Positions 12,451 through 12,974 of a stretch of DNA of 12,974 nucleotides are shown here, in pieces (position 1 is the first letter of the stretch; every line of letters starts with the position of its first letter). The position numbers were made by a program, and so were the translations under genes. Origin of the DNA: Coriobacteriales bacterium (GTDB lineage Bacteria; Actinomycetota; Coriobacteriia; Coriobacteriales; UBA8131); the NCBI GenBank assembly GCA_031290695.1, contig JAITNB010000075.1, forward strand, positions 1 to 12,974. Direction: 5' to 3'. A model generated the notes under the pieces. That model did not search any database. It saw only the letters and a program-made list of their open reading frames with translations, and was not told where the DNA came from.

Positions 12451-12741
12451 CGGATGCAGGATGCCTTTGGCGTCGCCTGTCGAGTCGAGCAACCCAAAGG
12501 CCGTAGAGACCTACAAGCCCTTATGACAGATCGTTCGGGTGACACGCCGGGTGACATAGCCGCCGCCCATCACGCCCCAGCTGCCGTCTACGGAAAGCCG
12601 GGAAATTGGTTTGTATGGGAGACGGGCGCACTCCTCCAAAAAACGGCGCCTCCCAGCAGCGGGTTCAGGTTCTTGCAAGGTAGGGGCAAGGTCGCCTTTA
12701 GGGATACTTCGAAAACGTTTTAGGCCCTGTTTAGACCGCCC
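12451..12741. other. Intergenic region without a confident gene; short inverted repeats and a doubtful small ORF
   Basis: About 290 nt between the catalase terminator and the next promoter. It has two nested-neighbour inverted repeats: GCCTTTGG (12463-12470) with CCAAAGGC (12494-12501), and CCGTAGA (12501-12507) with TCTACGG (12587-12593), which could be RNA stems. A palindrome AAAACGTTTT lies at 12712-12721. An 89-codon frame runs from ATG at 12454 to TAG at 12721-12723, but it has no Shine-Dalgarno site, starts in the terminator tail and resembles no family I recognise. No tRNA, riboswitch or insertion-sequence end is recognised. Confidence 0.5.
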
Positions 12742-12750
12742 TGCTACACT
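12742..12750 (+). promoter_or_regulatory. Extended -10 promoter for the downstream nuclease gene
   Basis: TGCTACACT reads as TG-n-TACACT, matching four of six bases of the -10 consensus, including the key TA and final T, plus the extended -10 TG. There is no good -35 box at the right distance, as is common for extended -10 promoters. It would give a leader of about 30 nt before the ATG at 12787. Confidence 0.45.
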
Positions 12751-12786
12751 GCGCTGATTGGCTGGACGATCAGGTGGGAGGGTGCT

Positions 12787-12974
12787 ATGGGCACAGTGGG
12801 GGCTGAAGGTGCTGTAGGTGGGGGCGAGGGAGCGGGAAGGCCCCTTAGGGCGAAGTCGGATGTGGTGTTCAGGATACTGTTTGGAAGCGACGGGAGCGAG
12901 GAGATACTGGCGGGCCTCCTCTCCTCGGTGCTCGACCTGCCCGAGGAGGAATACGAGTCGCTTGCCATCGTGGA
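12787..12974 (+). CDS. Rpn-family recombination-promoting nuclease / PD-(D/E)XK transposase-like protein, N-terminal fragment
   Basis: Only the first 62 codons are inside the window; the gene continues past the edge. The ATG at 12787 is preceded by GGAGG at 12777-12781 with 5-nt spacing. A Gly/Ala-rich low-complexity start (residues 1-18) is followed by LRAKSDVVFRILFGSDGSEE and then a Leu-rich helix ILAGLLSSVLDLPEEE. The KSDVVFRILFG motif, followed by a helix ending in an acidic turn, is the characteristic opening of the Rpn/PDDEXK_2 family (RpnA-E, formerly transposase_31), which are DNA endonucleases linked to horizontal gene transfer and anti-phage activity. The catalytic PD-(D/E)XK residues lie downstream and cannot be checked here. 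The Gly-rich leader is longer than is usual for the family as I know it. Confidence 0.75.
   Translation, partial: MGTVGAEGAVGGGEGAGRPLRAKSDVVFRILFGSDGSEEILAGLLSSVLDLPEEEYESLAIV

Noticed and set aside
12712..12721. Palindrome AAAACGTTTT as an operator
   Set aside because: Ten bases of simple palindrome 24 nt upstream of the extended -10 box TATA-like hexamer could be a site, but nothing else supports it and no regulator is known here.
12382..12723. 113-codon plus-strand frame starting at TTG 12382
   Set aside because: Its start precedes and runs through the catalase terminator hairpin, has no ribosome site, and the protein has no recognisable features. A shorter version is only noted as doubtful.

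Overview
The window looks like chromosomal DNA from a high-GC Gram-positive bacterium, most likely an actinobacterium of class Coriobacteriia (Olsenella/Atopobium-like). The reasons are the actinobacterial-type beta and beta-prime RNA polymerase subunits, including the long helical insertion in the beta-prime clamp, the strong G/C bias at codon third positions, and a BspA-like surface protein with a polytopic C-terminal anchor of a style common in gut Gram-positives. The taxonomic call is inference. All genes are on the + strand.

Layout. (1) Positions 1-151: a leader with a good extended -10 box and a widely spaced inverted repeat. (2) 152-2365: a secreted, membrane-anchored multidomain surface protein (signal peptide, EF-hand-type calcium loop, leucine-rich-repeat-like block, two Ig-like domains, Asp/Thr/Pro linker, three C-terminal membrane helices, Gly/Ser/Phe-rich acidic tail). 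(3) 2366-2595: degenerate direct repeats followed by a strong promoter with a textbook A/T UP-element-like tract. (4) 2596-10604: the rpoB-rpoC operon, the two genes 2 nt apart, ending in a hairpin terminator. (5) 10795-12363: a complete small-subunit haem catalase with its own terminator. (6) 12451-12741: a gap with no confident gene. (7) 12787 to the window edge: the 5' end of an Rpn/PD-(D/E)XK family nuclease gene.

The most notable observation is in RNA polymerase. RpoC continues about 225 residues past the normal beta-prime C-terminus. Within that extension is a helix-hairpin-helix domain that aligns without gaps to the C-terminal domain of the alpha subunit (alpha-CTD) and keeps most of the residues alpha-CTD uses to bind UP-element DNA (R265, N268, G296, K298 and E302 in E. 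coli numbering). It is followed by an acidic tail with a repeated DELLGT motif. RpoB also carries an acidic tail of about 85 residues. The same operon is preceded by a strong UP-element-like tract. This suggests a polymerase with an additional promoter-DNA or factor-binding arm fused to beta-prime; that function is inferred from sequence only.

The genes appear to be separate transcription units (surface protein; rpoBC; catalase; nuclease), each with its own start signals and, for rpoBC and catalase, clear intrinsic terminators.
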